Origin: Pseudomonadota bacterium
GTDB lineage: Bacteria; Pseudomonadota; Gammaproteobacteria; Burkholderiales; Thiobacillaceae
Assembly (NCBI GenBank): GCA_030653935.1
Contig: JAURYL010000052.1
Location: 1 to 33,325 of the forward strand
Reading direction: 5' to 3'
DNA length: 33,325 nt
Under the pieces are notes generated by a model. That model saw only the letters and a program-made list of their open reading frames with translations. It ran no database searches and was not told where the DNA came from. The position numbers and the translations under genes were made by a program. This document shows, in pieces, positions 1 through 8,319 of the stretch. Numbering within the stretch: the stretch's first letter is position 1; each line of letters opens with the position of its first letter.

Positions 1-40
1 ACCAGCCCAGGTGGTTCTCCAGGTAGAACCTTCACAATCC

Positions 41-74
41 ATGGTGCGGTTCGCTGCGCTCACCACACCCTACG
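41..74. repeat. Half copy of a palindromic intergenic repeat
   Basis: The tract contains a GCGCAGCG-type core (here as its complement CGCTGCGCT) between GGTGCGGTT and CACCACACCCTACG. It resembles one arm of the GTAGG...GCGCAGCG... palindromes found complete at 22650 and 25245. No partner arm is visible inside the window, so it is a solo half or the partner lies upstream. Confidence 0.35.
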
Positions 75-107
75 TCCTACCGTTCTTCATCGCGGCGGCA
101 GCGGGTA

Positions 108-192
108 GCCCGGATGCAGCGCAGCGGAATCCGGGGAGTTGGGTGGATTCCCCAGCCAAATAATCCCGGATCCCATTGCATTCCATCCGGGC
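108..192. repeat. Imperfect palindromic repeat, CCCGGATG...CATCCGGG type
   Basis: Two 28-base arms (108-135 and 165-192) are imperfect reverse complements. Their outer and inner ends match (GCCCGGATG and ATCCGGG) while the middles differ. The 29-base spacer contains GGGTGGATTCCCC. This is a stem-loop of a kind common between genes in proteobacteria, and no coding potential is evident. Confidence 0.6.
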
Positions 193-197
193 TGATT

Positions 198-266
198 CGT
201 CGTTCCCGCGAATGCGGGAACCCAGTGGGGTCAACACTCTGGATTCCCACATTCGCGGGAATGACG
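198..266. repeat. Palindromic repeat, GTCATTCCCGCG family (copy 1)
   Basis: Arms at 198-225 and 239-266 are complementary at 25 of 28 positions, with a 13-base loop. The ends read CGTCGTTCCCGCG and CGCGGGAATGACG. The family recurs at 29908-30004 as a perfect 33-bp hairpin. The three mismatches are all transitions, which would leave G-U pairs in one RNA strand. Confidence 0.8.
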
Positions 267-683
267 GGTTTTTCGAGACCCCCAGCACACGGTTTGCCGT
301 GTCGATATGTCTTTCGATGAAGATTCAGGCTTGTGAATCCAGGACACTTGAGTTGTGTTGATTTTCCATTTCCACCATCACGTCTTCGTGTCGCGGCACG
401 TTGCCACGCTGCGTTGGTTGGCCCGCCGCTACGCAAATTTCCGTCACCATGGACCCACCTGGGTGAGAGATGAAGTTGCCTTCAATCCCTCCAGTGGGGG
501 AATGACGATCACTTTGGCGCCTCCCTGGATGCTTTCACGGGCCCCGGCGCGAAACGACCGCACCGGTTCATTGCATGGTCGGCTGGGAAATAATTGCTTT
601 TCCACGCCCGCCCCACTAGCCGGCCCCTCTATCCCGGCAGTACAACGGAGTACTTTTTCATTTCGGTCGCGAGGGTACTGTCA
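267..683. other. Intergenic stretch without a recognised gene
   Basis: Short open frames occur on both strands, but none resembles a protein family, has a good ribosome-binding site or shows convincing codon bias. The last 15 bases hold GAGGG (671-675), which probably serves the transporter starting at 684. No clear promoter was identified. Confidence 0.5.
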
Positions 684-2888
684 ATGAAAATGTTTTCCGG
701 AAAATTCCGCACCCCCGGCGACTTCTGGGGTGGCCTGGCCGCGATGTTGGTGGCGCTGCCGGCGGCGGTGGCTTTTGGGGTCACCATTTACTCGGCGATC
801 GGTCCGGAATATGCCGCTTATGGCGCGCTGGCCGGCATTATCGGGGCGGCGGCGCTGGGGCTGATCGCGCCGACGCTGGGCGGCGCGGACCGGCTCATCA
901 GCGCACCCTGCGCGCCCGCGGCGGCGGTGCTCTCGGCATTCGCGATCGAGCTGGTGCGACAGGGCGTGGCGCCGGCAACCATCGTTCTGATGTTGACCGT
1001 GCTGGGCATTCTGGCCGGCTTGATTCAGATGCTCATCGGCTTTCTGGGCTTCGGCCGGCTGATCAGATACATCCCCTACACGGTGGTCAGCGGCTACATG
1101 ACTGGCGTCGGCTTGATCATCATCGGCAGCCAGGCGCAGAAATTCGTCGGCGCGCCGGCCGGTACGCTGTGGTGGGAAGCGCTCATTTCGCCGCAGCTGT
1201 GGGATTGGCGGGGCGTCTCGGTCGGCCTGGCGACCGTAACCGTGGCGCTGGTCGCGCCGAAAATCACGAAAGCCATTCCCAGTACCATCCTCGGCATTTT
1301 CGCCGGGGTGCTGGCCTATTTCGCGCTCGCCTATAACGACCCGTCGATGCAGACCCTGACCGACAACAGGCTGGTGCTCGGCGCGCTCGGGGCGACCGGG
1401 GAAGGTTACATCGGCACGATCACCGGGCGCTGGCAGGAAATCGGCGGGCTGACCCTGGCCCAGGTCGCCGGCCTGTTTGGTAGCGCGCTGACCCTGGCGG
1501 CGCTGCTCTCCATCGACACCCTAAAAACCTGCGTGGTCATCGACCAGTTGGCGCACAGCCGCCATGACCCGGACCGCGAACTGGTGGCGCAGGGCGTCGC
1601 CAACATCACCTCGGCATCCATCGGCGGCATTCCCGGCGCCGGCACCATGGGCGCCTCGCTGGTGAACCTGACCAGCGGCGGACAAACCCGGTTATCCGGC
1701 ATCATCGAGGGTGTGCTGGCACTGGTCGCCGCGTTGCTGCTGGGCGCTTTCATCGCCTGGATTCCGATCGCCACCCTGGCCGGGATTCTGATCGTCATCG
1801 GCTTGCGCATGATCGACACGGAGCCCCTGCGTTTCCTCGAATCGCGCGCCACCGTGTTCGACTTCGCGGTAGTCGTGACGGTGGTCGGCACGGCGCTGAC
1901 GGTGGGGCTGATCGCCGCGTCCGCGGCGGGCGTCGCCATGTCGATCATGCTGTTCGTGCGGGAGCAGATCGGCGGTTCGGTGGTGCGGCGCAAGTCCTTC
2001 GTCAGCCAACGCTCCTCGACCTGGTACCGACCCGAAGCCGAGATGCGCGTCATCGCGCAGAAGGGCGATATGGCGGTCATTTTCGAGTTGCAGGGCAGCC
2101 TGTTCTTCGGCACCAGCTACGAGCTCTATTCGCTACTGGAACCGGAGATCAAGGTCCGCGATTACATCCTCCTCGACCTGCAACGGGTGCAGTCGGTGGA
2201 TATCACGGCCGCGCACATGCTCAACCAGGTGCGCGACCGGTTGATGGAGCGCGGGGTCCCCCTGCTGCTGAGCAACGTCCAGGAGCAATTGCCGAGCGGG
2301 CGCAATCTGCGCGAGTTCTTCGAGCAGACCGGCCTCACGGCCTTCGAGGACACGGTGAAACTATTCCCCACCCTTGAGTCCGCCATCGAATGGGTGGAAA
2401 ACCAGATCGTCGCCGGCGTCATCGCGCCGACAGATGAGCAGATTCCGCTGACCTTGCAGGAAATGGAGATGTTCCAGGGACGCAAGGACGAGACGCTGGC
2501 CGATCTCGAGACGCGCATGGAGCTGCGCGCTTACAAGGCCGGTGAAGCGATCTATTCCATGGGGGATACGGGCAATGAGCTGTATCTGATCCGGCGCGGC
2601 GAGATCAAGATCATGTCGCCGGTCAGCGGCAGCCGGCGCCTGCATCACATCGCCACATTCGGACGGGGCGATTTCTTCGGCGGCCTCGCCCTGCTCGACG
2701 GCAGGCCACGCGGTAACACCGCCACTGTCAGCGTCGATACCGACCTCTACGTCCTTTCGCTGGATCAGTTCAACAAGCTGGGTGAAGAACACAAGCGGCT
2801 GGCCTTCACCCTGGTCACCGCCATCGCCCGCACCCTGGCGCAGCGCCTGCGCCACGCGGACGAGGAGCTGGCCCTACTCCATGAATGA
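684..2888 (+). CDS. SulP-family anion transporter with STAS and cyclic-nucleotide-binding-like domains
   Basis: Predicted inner-membrane anion transporter or symporter of the SulP (SLC26) family, 734 residues. Residues about 10-425 are hydrophobic transmembrane helices. A STAS domain follows (about 455-575, with ILLDLQRVQSVDITAAHML), then a cyclic-nucleotide-binding-like beta-barrel (about 600-720, with GRGDFFGGLALLDGRPRG). Sulfate, bicarbonate and other anions are possible substrates and cannot be told apart here. An in-frame ATG lies at 594, but 684 is preferred because the family-like start MKMFSGKFRTPGDFWGG begins there and GAGGG lies 8 bases upstream. The usual Glu of the phosphate-binding cassette (FGEL) is Gly in this protein (FGGL), so nucleotide binding is doubtful. 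The 3' end overlaps the convergent patatin gene by 15 bp. Confidence 0.92.
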   Translation: MKMFSGKFRTPGDFWGGLAAMLVALPAAVAFGVTIYSAIGPEYAAYGALAGIIGAAALGLIAPTLGGADRLISAPCAPAAAVLSAFAIELVRQGVAPATIVLMLTVLGILAGLIQMLIGFLGFGRLIRYIPYTVVSGYMTGVGLIIIGSQAQKFVGAPAGTLWWEALISPQLWDWRGVSVGLATVTVALVAPKITKAIPSTILGIFAGVLAYFALAYNDPSMQTLTDNRLVLGALGATGEGYIGTITGRWQEIGGLTLAQVAGLFGSALTLAALLSIDTLKTCVVIDQLAHSRHDPDRELVAQGVANITSASIGGIPGAGTMGASLVNLTSGGQTRLSGIIEGVLALVAALLLGAFIAWIPIATLAGILIVIGLRMIDTEPLRFLESRATVFDFAVVVTVVGTALTVGLIAASAAGVAMSIMLFVREQIGGSVVRRKSFVSQRSSTWYRPEAEMRVIAQKGDMAVIFELQGSLFFGTSYELYSLLEPEIKVRDYILLDLQRVQSVDITAAHMLNQVRDRLMERGVPLLLSNVQEQLPSGRNLREFFEQTGLTAFEDTVKLFPTLESAIEWVENQIVAGVIAPTDEQIPLTLQEMEMFQGRKDETLADLETRMELRAYKAGEAIYSMGDTGNELYLIRRGEIKIMSPVSGSRRLHHIATFGRGDFFGGLALLDGRPRGNTATVSVDTDLYVLSLDQFNKLGEEHKRLAFTLVTAIARTLAQRLRHADEELALLHE

Positions 2889-3746
2889 CGGCTGGCCCAC
2901 CGCCTGCTTAACCGGGCCCATGACGCGCGCCAGCTTGGCCGGCAAATACGTTTGTGTCGTGGCGTAACCCAGATCGAACAAGGTCTGCTTCTGTGCCGTG
3001 GACATGTTGAACTCCAGCGGCGACATGCCTTCCGTTTCGATCAACACCGTGTTCAACCACAGCGCTTCCGAGAGGTATTCACGCGAGATGGTGCTCATGA
3101 AGGTGCGCACCAGCATGAACATGTAATCCGCCACCGGCAAATACTTGCGCGCGGGGTGGGCGGTGGCGATGCGCTTGTCGCGCAGGCGGAAACACACCAC
3201 CGGCGTGAGGTCGCCGGCCCAGTCCTGGAACAGGCTATCTTCAGCCAGAATGCTGCCATCCACCAGGATGTGGTCGCCGTGGTGATGGAAGGGAAAGAGC
3301 AGGGGGATCGAAATCGAATAGAGCACCGCGCGCGCCACCGACAAGTCGGGGCTGTTCTCGCGGTTGAACAGCACCGGCCGGCCGGAACGCACGTCGGTGG
3401 CGACCACATGCAGGCTCTTTTCGAGATCGCAAAAACGTCGGCCGCCCAACTCGCCGTCCATCCATTGCTCGAAGCGTTTGCCGGTGGAAAGGCCGCCGTG
3501 CCTGAGTAGGTTGACCAGGGAATAGCCGCGAAACTGGAGAAAATTGACCGTGCGGAACAGCGCCGTCATGTCCTCCTGATTCTTGCCGACCGCGGCCAGC
3601 GCCGCCACCACGCTGCCGCCGGAGACACCGACGATGTGGTCGAAGCCGATCCCCATATCGTTCAGCGCGGTCAGGACCCCGACATGCGCCGGCAAGCGGG
3701 TGCCGCCGCCGGCGAGGACGGGGACAATGCGTTTCGGAACAGTCAC
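2874..3746 (-). CDS. Patatin-like phospholipase family protein
   Basis: Predicted serine acyl hydrolase of the patatin family, 290 residues, acting on lipid esters. The oxyanion-hole stretch AGGGTRLPAHVG is at residues 12-23. The nucleophile elbow GVSGGS (40-45) puts the catalytic Ser at 42, and the second dyad residue is Asp163 in LVDGSIL, so the usual DGG/DGA reads DGS. No signal peptide is seen, so a cytoplasmic or membrane-surface location is likely. The true substrate cannot be read from sequence. The gene converges on the SulP transporter, with 15 bp of overlap, and has a repeat-filled gap of about 340 bp between its start and the ksgA end. It is a single-gene unit as far as visible. 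Confidence 0.88.
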   Translation of the reverse strand: MTVPKRIVPVLAGGGTRLPAHVGVLTALNDMGIGFDHIVGVSGGSVVAALAAVGKNQEDMTALFRTVNFLQFRGYSLVNLLRHGGLSTGKRFEQWMDGELGGRRFCDLEKSLHVVATDVRSGRPVLFNRENSPDLSVARAVLYSISIPLLFPFHHHGDHILVDGSILAEDSLFQDWAGDLTPVVCFRLRDKRIATAHPARKYLPVADYMFMLVRTFMSTISREYLSEALWLNTVLIETEGMSPLEFNMSTAQKQTLFDLGYATTQTYLPAKLARVMGPVKQAVGQPSFME

Positions 3747-3865
3747 CAGGGCGCTCCTCGATGAAATCGTCGGCCATCATAATGCCTTCATGAGGCGCGC
3801 CAGCGAACACCGCTGGAAGATCGCCCCCGGCGCGGTATTCCTTAGCGCCTTGCCGACATCTTTGG

Positions 3866-4062
3866 AAAGGTTTTTTCGCGTTAGCGGGTGACGCGGGCCG
3901 GCAAGGTTCCCCCCTTTTGCAAAGGGGGGTTAGGGGGGATTTGCGGACGCCTGAACTGGCACCACCCTTGGAGAAATCCCCCTCATTCCCCCTTTGAGAA
4001 AGGGGGAGGCCGCCTTCCCATCGGTTATGCGCGATCACCCGCTAACGAGAAAAGAACCTTTT
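3866..4062. repeat. Nested inverted-repeat element downstream of ksgA
   Basis: The outer arms (3866-3895 and 4030-4062) share a perfect 13-bp core, CGTTAGCGGGTGA at 3879-3891 and its complement at 4035-4047, with similar AAAGGTT...TTTTC flanks. Inside is a second, imperfect inverted pair of C-rich and G-rich tracts (3908-3942 and 3974-4007; AAATCCCCCT type). The whole forms a long stem with a nested stem. No open frame of interest lies inside. It could be a decayed miniature element that took up a second repeat. Confidence 0.65.
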
Positions 4063-4067
4063 AAAAC

Positions 4068-4090
4068 AGCCGGCTGGAAGCCGGTGCTAC
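4068..4090. repeat. Half copy of GTAGC-CCGGCTTCCAGCCGGC repeat
   Basis: This is the complement of GTAGCACCGGCTTCCAGCCG, one arm of the hairpin found complete at 19716-19796. On the minus strand its leading GTAGC supplies the TAG stop codon of ksgA (4087-4089), so the repeat has become the end of the gene. Confidence 0.65.
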
Positions 4091-4863
4091 GAGAGCCGAT
4101 TCGCCAATCTCGCGAATTCCGCCACCGACAGGGTTTCGCCACGGCGGATGGGGTCGATGCCGAGTTCCTCGAACAGGGCGGGATCAACCAGGCCCTTGAG
4201 GGTGTTGCGCAGGGTCTTGCGGCGCTGGCCGAAGGCGCGCGCCACCACGTCGGCGAACACGCGGGCGTTGGTGTAGGGCACGGCTTCCGGCGGCAGGGGA
4301 ATCAGGCGGACGATGGCGGAATCGATCTTCGGCGGTGGTTTGAAGGCGCCGGGCGGCACCACAAACTTTTTTTCCACGCGAAAGCGCGACTGCAACATGA
4401 CCGAGAGACGCCCGTAATCGGCGGTATCGGGCGCGGCGGCCATGCGGTCCACCACTTCCTTCTGCAACATGAAGCACATGTCGCGAATCTTCTCGGCGGA
4501 GTCGGCGAGGTGAAACAGCAGCGGCGAAGAAATGTTGTAGGGCAGGTTGCCGACCACCCGCAGGTCGTCGCCGAACTGGGTGAAGTCGAAATCCAGGGCA
4601 TCGGCTTGGTGGATGCTCAGGCGCTCGCCGGGAAATTCCTCGCGCAAACGCGCCACCATGTCGCGGTCGAACTCCACCACGTGCAAATGCGCCAACGTCT
4701 CCAGCAACGGGCAGGTGAGCGCGCCTGGGCCGGGGCCGATTTCGACCATGATGTCGCCCGCTTCCGGCCGGATCGTCGCGACGATGCGGGCAATGTAGTG
4801 GTTGTCGACGAGGAAATGCTGGCCGAGGGATTTCTTGGCCCTGGGCAGGGGCGCCTGGCTCAT
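4087..4863 (-). CDS. ksgA: 16S rRNA (adenine(1518)-N6/adenine(1519)-N6)-dimethyltransferase
   Basis: KsgA/RsmA dimethylates two adjacent adenines near the 3' end of 16S rRNA during 30S maturation, using S-adenosylmethionine. The 258-residue length is normal. The start [12 protein letters not shown] (9-20) is characteristic. The SAM-binding loop [10 protein letters not shown] is at 41-50 and the catalytic NLPYN motif at 106-110. The C-terminal helical domain is intact. The start codon overlaps the pdxA stop (ATGA), a widespread pdxA-ksgA arrangement that implies translational coupling. The stop codon lies inside a palindromic repeat arm, so the extreme C-terminus (ANRLS) may be set by that repeat. 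The usual downstream partners apaG and apaH are absent. Confidence 0.97.
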   Translation of the reverse strand: MSQAPLPRAKKSLGQHFLVDNHYIARIVATIRPEAGDIMVEIGPGPGALTCPLLETLAHLHVVEFDRDMVARLREEFPGERLSIHQADALDFDFTQFGDDLRVVGNLPYNISSPLLFHLADSAEKIRDMCFMLQKEVVDRMAAAPDTADYGRLSVMLQSRFRVEKKFVVPPGAFKPPPKIDSAIVRLIPLPPEAVPYTNARVFADVVARAFGQRRKTLRNTLKGLVDPALFEELGIDPIRRGETLSVAEFARLANRLS

Positions 4864-5852
4864 AGCGGCGCGACGGCGCGGTGACCCGCCATCTCCCGCG
4901 CCTTGTCCACCGCCGCGCGCAGACTGCCATCGCGGACGCGGCCATGGCCGGCCAGTTCGAGGGCAGTGCCGTGGTCCACCGAGGTGCGGATGATGGGCAG
5001 GCCGAGCGTGATGTTGACGCCCTTGCCGAAGCTGGCGTGCTTGAGCACCGGCAGGCCCTGGTCGTGATACATGGTGAGCACGGCGTCGGCCTGTTCCAGC
5101 AGTTTGGGCTGGAACAGGGTGTCGGCGGGCAAGGGTCCGAGCAGTTTCATGCCCTTGCCGCGTAGCTCGTCCAGTACCGGTTCGATGATTTCGATCTCCT
5201 CGCGCCCGAGATGGCCGCCTTCGCCAGCGTGCGGGTTGAGACCGGCCACCAGGATGCTCGGGCTGGCAATGCCGAAATCGCGGCGCAGGGCGGCGTGCAG
5301 AATGCGCAGCGTTTCCTTGAGCGCATCGCGGGTGATGGCGGCGGCGACGTCCTTCAACGGCAGATGCGTGGTGACCAACGCCACGCGCATGCCGCCACCT
5401 TCCAGCAACATCACGACGCGCGGCGTATCGGTCAATTCCGCGAGGAATTCGGTATGGCCGGTGAAAGGAATACCCGCCTCGTTGATGATGCCCTTGTGCA
5501 CCGGCCCGGTGACCATGCCGGCAAAATCGCCATTGGCGCAGCCGACCACCGCCCAGCGCAAGGTTTCCAGCACGTATTCGGCGTTAGCCGGGTCAAGCTG
5601 CCCGGCCAGCACCGGCGCGGTCGCCGACATGTGCTGGATGCTCACCGGTGCATCCAGGCCGATGTCGTAATCCGGCACGGCGAACGGCAGACCGAGTTGC
5701 GCCGCGCGCGCGCGCAGCACCTCACGATCCGCGAGAATCACGAGACGTCCCGGCGGCGGCGACTGCGCCAGCAACACGCACAAATCGGGACCGATGCCGG
5801 CGGGCTCGCCAGCGGTGATGACCAGGGGGAGGGAATAATTCGCGGTAGACAT
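4860..5852 (-). CDS. pdxA: 4-hydroxythreonine-4-phosphate dehydrogenase
   Basis: PdxA oxidises 4-phosphohydroxy-L-threonine in the DXP-dependent pathway to pyridoxal phosphate; it is a metal-dependent, NAD-linked cytoplasmic dimer. With the chosen start [20 protein letters not shown] it has 330 residues, the usual length. Metal-binding histidines lie in [10 protein letters not shown], in [13 protein letters not shown] and in TMYHDQGLP. The frame stays open upstream to an ATG at 5963, but those extra 37 residues do not match the family and 5852 fits the conserved N-terminus. No strong Shine-Dalgarno sequence is visible. It is coupled to ksgA through ATGA. surA, the common upstream neighbour, is missing; a small mobile-like element lies about 130 bp upstream instead. 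Confidence 0.95.
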   Translation of the reverse strand: MSTANYSLPLVITAGEPAGIGPDLCVLLAQSPPPGRLVILADREVLRARAAQLGLPFAVPDYDIGLDAPVSIQHMSATAPVLAGQLDPANAEYVLETLRWAVVGCANGDFAGMVTGPVHKGIINEAGIPFTGHTEFLAELTDTPRVVMLLEGGGMRVALVTTHLPLKDVAAAITRDALKETLRILHAALRRDFGIASPSILVAGLNPHAGEGGHLGREEIEIIEPVLDELRGKGMKLLGPLPADTLFQPKLLEQADAVLTMYHDQGLPVLKHASFGKGVNITLGLPIIRTSVDHGTALELAGHGRVRDGSLRAAVDKAREMAGHRAVAPL

Positions 5853-5984
5853 GGCGGGCGATGGTAACTCGCGCCCGCCGGCTGCGTTCGCCGCCAACAT
5901 TGGCGACCTGCAATAAATATGAACGACCTGCGAGAATGCGCCCACGATGAAGACAGATCGCACCTTTTTGCTCAGGCATTCATG

Positions 5985-6222
5985 AACCTATATTCCTCAG
6001 TTGACAGCTCCTTGGCCCTCGTGAGGCCGCAGGAATGCTGGCGTTTGCGCCTCCGATGGCGCGCACCAATCGGGTGGCGCCGCTACGCGCCCGATTGCAC
6101 GGTTTTCGGGCCGTCTGGCTGCGTTGCTCCTCCTTGCGGGCCCCGGCCCGCAGCGTCGTCGCGCCTTGCCAGCCGGCCCGAAAACCGCACACTCGGGCGC
6201 GTTCAACTGAGGAATATAGGTT
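5985..6222. mobile_element. Miniature inverted-repeat element, CCTA...TAGG family (copy 1)
   Basis: Perfect 20-bp inverted ends (5985-6004 and 6203-6222) contain CCTA-TATTCC-TCAGTTGA. If the element proper is CCTA...TAGG (5987-6220, 234 bp), its flanks are ATGAA and TTGAA, a possible decayed 5-bp duplication. Inside, 6088-6111 pairs with 6176-6199 at 21 of 24 positions, around a GCGGGCC-GGCCCGC hairpin (6137-6152). A 31-base tract (6081-6111) is identical to 18391-18421 in copy 2. There is no transposase, so it would need one in trans. The right end carries GAGGA, which serves as ribosome-binding site for the next gene. Confidence 0.7.
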
Positions 6223-7009
6223 GAACAGACCACACCCCGCCTTGTTCATCGGCCACGGCAACCCGATGAACACGCTGGAAGACAACGTCAACAGCCGCGC
6301 CTGGCGCGACTGGGGCAAGCGCTTGCCGCGCCCGCGCGCGATTCTGGTCATTTCCGCGCACTGGGAGACTGAGGGCATCGCCGTGACCGCCATGCCCTGC
6401 CCGAGAACCATTCACGACTTCGCGGGGTTTCCGAAGCGGCTGGCGGAGTTCAGCTACCCGGCGCCGGGCGACCCCGACCTGGCGCGGCGGATCGCGCAAT
6501 TGCTGGCGCCGGAGCCGGTGACGCTGGACATGGAATGGGGGCTCGACCACGGCGCCTGGTCGCTGCTCGCGCATCTCTACCCCAACGCCGGCGTCCCGGT
6601 GGTACAGCTCAGTCTCGACCGCCACCGTGACGCCGCCGCGCATTTCGCGCTGGCACAACGCCTGCGCCCCCTGCGCGACGAGGGCGTGTTGATCCTCGGC
6701 AGCGGCAATATCGTGCACAACCTGCGACGCATCGACTGGCATCGCCACGAGGGCGGTTTCAGCTGGGCGGAACGCTTCAACCGCCGTGTGCACCGACTGC
6801 TGCTGGAACAGGATCACGCAGGCCTGTGTCGTCTCGATGAGGAAGACACCCGGCTGTCCGTCCCGACGCCGGAACACTATCTGCCATTGCTCTATATCTC
6901 GGCGGTGCGGGATGCCGGCGAATATCTGACCCCGCTCAACGACCACATCGAATATGGCGCCATCGGCATGCTCTCCGCCTGGGTCGGCCACATGAAACCG
7001 GCGCCGTGA
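6221..7009 (+). CDS. DODA-type extradiol aromatic ring-opening dioxygenase (YgiD-like)
   Basis: Member of the LigB/DODA family, close in style to 4,5-DOPA dioxygenase YgiD. The family cleaves catechol-type rings with a divalent metal; the physiological substrate here is unknown. The length of 262 residues matches. Conserved His-containing stretches are FIGHGNPM (9-16), ISAHWET, WGLDHGAWSLL, GNIVHNLR and DHIEYGAIGML. TTG at 6221 is chosen as start because the conserved GHGNPM begins ten codons later and GAGGA (6209-6213) is 7 bases upstream; the next ATG (6266) would remove that motif. The frame continues open upstream through the repeat element, but that part has no family similarity. The stop overlaps the next start (GTGA). 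Confidence 0.88.
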   Translation: MNRPHPALFIGHGNPMNTLEDNVNSRAWRDWGKRLPRPRAILVISAHWETEGIAVTAMPCPRTIHDFAGFPKRLAEFSYPAPGDPDLARRIAQLLAPEPVTLDMEWGLDHGAWSLLAHLYPNAGVPVVQLSLDRHRDAAAHFALAQRLRPLRDEGVLILGSGNIVHNLRRIDWHRHEGGFSWAERFNRRVHRLLLEQDHAGLCRLDEEDTRLSVPTPEHYLPLLYISAVRDAGEYLTPLNDHIEYGAIGMLSAWVGHMKPAP

Positions 7010-8220
7010 GCACGCGCGCCGCGGCGCTCGACCGGGGCTTTCCCGGTTGGCTGATTCTGCTCGGCGCGCTGACCGCCATCGGCCCCCTGTCCATCGACAT
7101 GTACCTGCCGGCCCTGCCCGGGCTGGAACGGGACCTGGCCGCCAGCCCCGGCGCCGCCGGACTGACCCTGGCGGCCTTCTTTACCGGCATGGGCGCCGGG
7201 CAACTGTTCTGGGGGCCGCTTTCCGACCGCTTCGGACGCAAGCCGCCGCTCTACGCGGGCCTGGCGTTGTTCGCGCTGGCCTCGCTCGGCTGCGCCCTCT
7301 CGGACAGCATCACGGCGCTGACCTTCTGGCGCGTGCTCCAGGCGCTGGGCGGTTCCGCCGGAATGGTGATCGCCCGCGCCGTGGTGCGCGACCGCTGCGC
7401 CGCGCGCGAGTCGGCGCGCGCTTTTTCCATGCTGCTCCTGGTCATGGGCCTGGCCCCGATCCTTGCACCGCTGCTGGGGGCGTGGCTGGATGACGCCCTG
7501 GGCTGGCGCGCGATTTTCCTGCTGCTGACCATCTTTGCCCTGGCCTGCCTGCTGGCGATCCATTTCGGCCTGGCGGAAAGCCACGATAGCCGCCATGAGC
7601 CGCCGTTGAGCCTGGTCGGCACTTTGCGCGGTTATACCGACCTGCTCGTCAGCCGCCCCTTCCTCGGCTACACCCTCAGTAGCGGCCTGGCGATGGCCGG
7701 CCTGTTCGCCTACATCACCGGTTCGCCGTTCGTACTGATCGAGTTGGCTGGCATTCCCGCCACGTACTTCGGCTGGATTTTCGGCGTCAACGCGCTCGGC
7801 TTCGTCGCCGCCAGCCAGTTGAACGCGCGCGCCCTGAAGAACCATGAACCCAGTCGTCTGCTGCGCCGCGCCCTCTGGGTCCCGGCCTTGACCGGCGGCG
7901 CCCTGGCGTTGCTCGCGGGCAATGGCCTGTTCAGCGTGCCGTCACTTCTGCTCGGTCTGTTCTTCTATATTTCCAGCCTCGGCTTCATCATGCCCAATGC
8001 CAGCGCCAACGCCCTGGCGACCCACGGCCAGCGGGCCGGAAGCGCATCCGCGCTGCTCGGCGCCCTGCAATTCGGCCTCGCCACCCTGGCCGGTCTCGGA
8101 ATCAGCGCCTTGCACGACGGCAGCGCCTTGCCGCTGACCCTGCTGCTCGCCCTCTGTGGCATCGGCGCCTGGGGCGCGCACCGCTGGCTGCTGCATCCGC
8201 ATGAATCCCGACACGGATGA
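7006..8220 (+). CDS. Bcr/CflA-family multidrug efflux MFS transporter
   Basis: Inner-membrane drug:proton antiporter of the major facilitator superfamily, 404 residues, about twelve hydrophobic helices. The start region LTAIGPLSIDMYLPALPGL is the hallmark of the Bcr/CflA subgroup. Motif A reads GPLSDRFGRKP between helices 2 and 3, and ALGGSAGMVIARAVVRD lies in helix 4. Known relatives export bicyclomycin, chloramphenicol or sulfonamides; the substrate here cannot be predicted. GTG at 7006 overlaps the dioxygenase stop as GTGA, so the two genes are probably co-translated. Nothing in the sequence shows a dedicated regulator. Confidence 0.93.
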   Translation: MSTRAAALDRGFPGWLILLGALTAIGPLSIDMYLPALPGLERDLAASPGAAGLTLAAFFTGMGAGQLFWGPLSDRFGRKPPLYAGLALFALASLGCALSDSITALTFWRVLQALGGSAGMVIARAVVRDRCAARESARAFSMLLLVMGLAPILAPLLGAWLDDALGWRAIFLLLTIFALACLLAIHFGLAESHDSRHEPPLSLVGTLRGYTDLLVSRPFLGYTLSSGLAMAGLFAYITGSPFVLIELAGIPATYFGWIFGVNALGFVAASQLNARALKNHEPSRLLRRALWVPALTGGALALLAGNGLFSVPSLLLGLFFYISSLGFIMPNASANALATHGQRAGSASALLGALQFGLATLAGLGISALHDGSALPLTLLLALCGIGAWGAHRWLLHPHESRHG

Positions 8221-8319
8221 GCGTCCAGCGCGAATCAAGCCTAAAGCTGATGCACGCGGATGCCGATATAGTGCTTACCCCCACCCCACCACTTCCGTGC
8301 CCCACGGCCCCCATACGTC

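Noticed and set aside
77-436. A 119-codon minus-strand frame upstream of the SulP gene
   Set aside because: Most of it is translated palindromic repeat (108-266), it has no ribosome-binding site and no recognisable domain.
5980-6411. A 143-codon minus-strand frame across the first miniature element, considered as a possible transposase
   Set aside because: No transposase motif is present; the frame is repeat sequence plus the antisense of the dioxygenase N-terminus.
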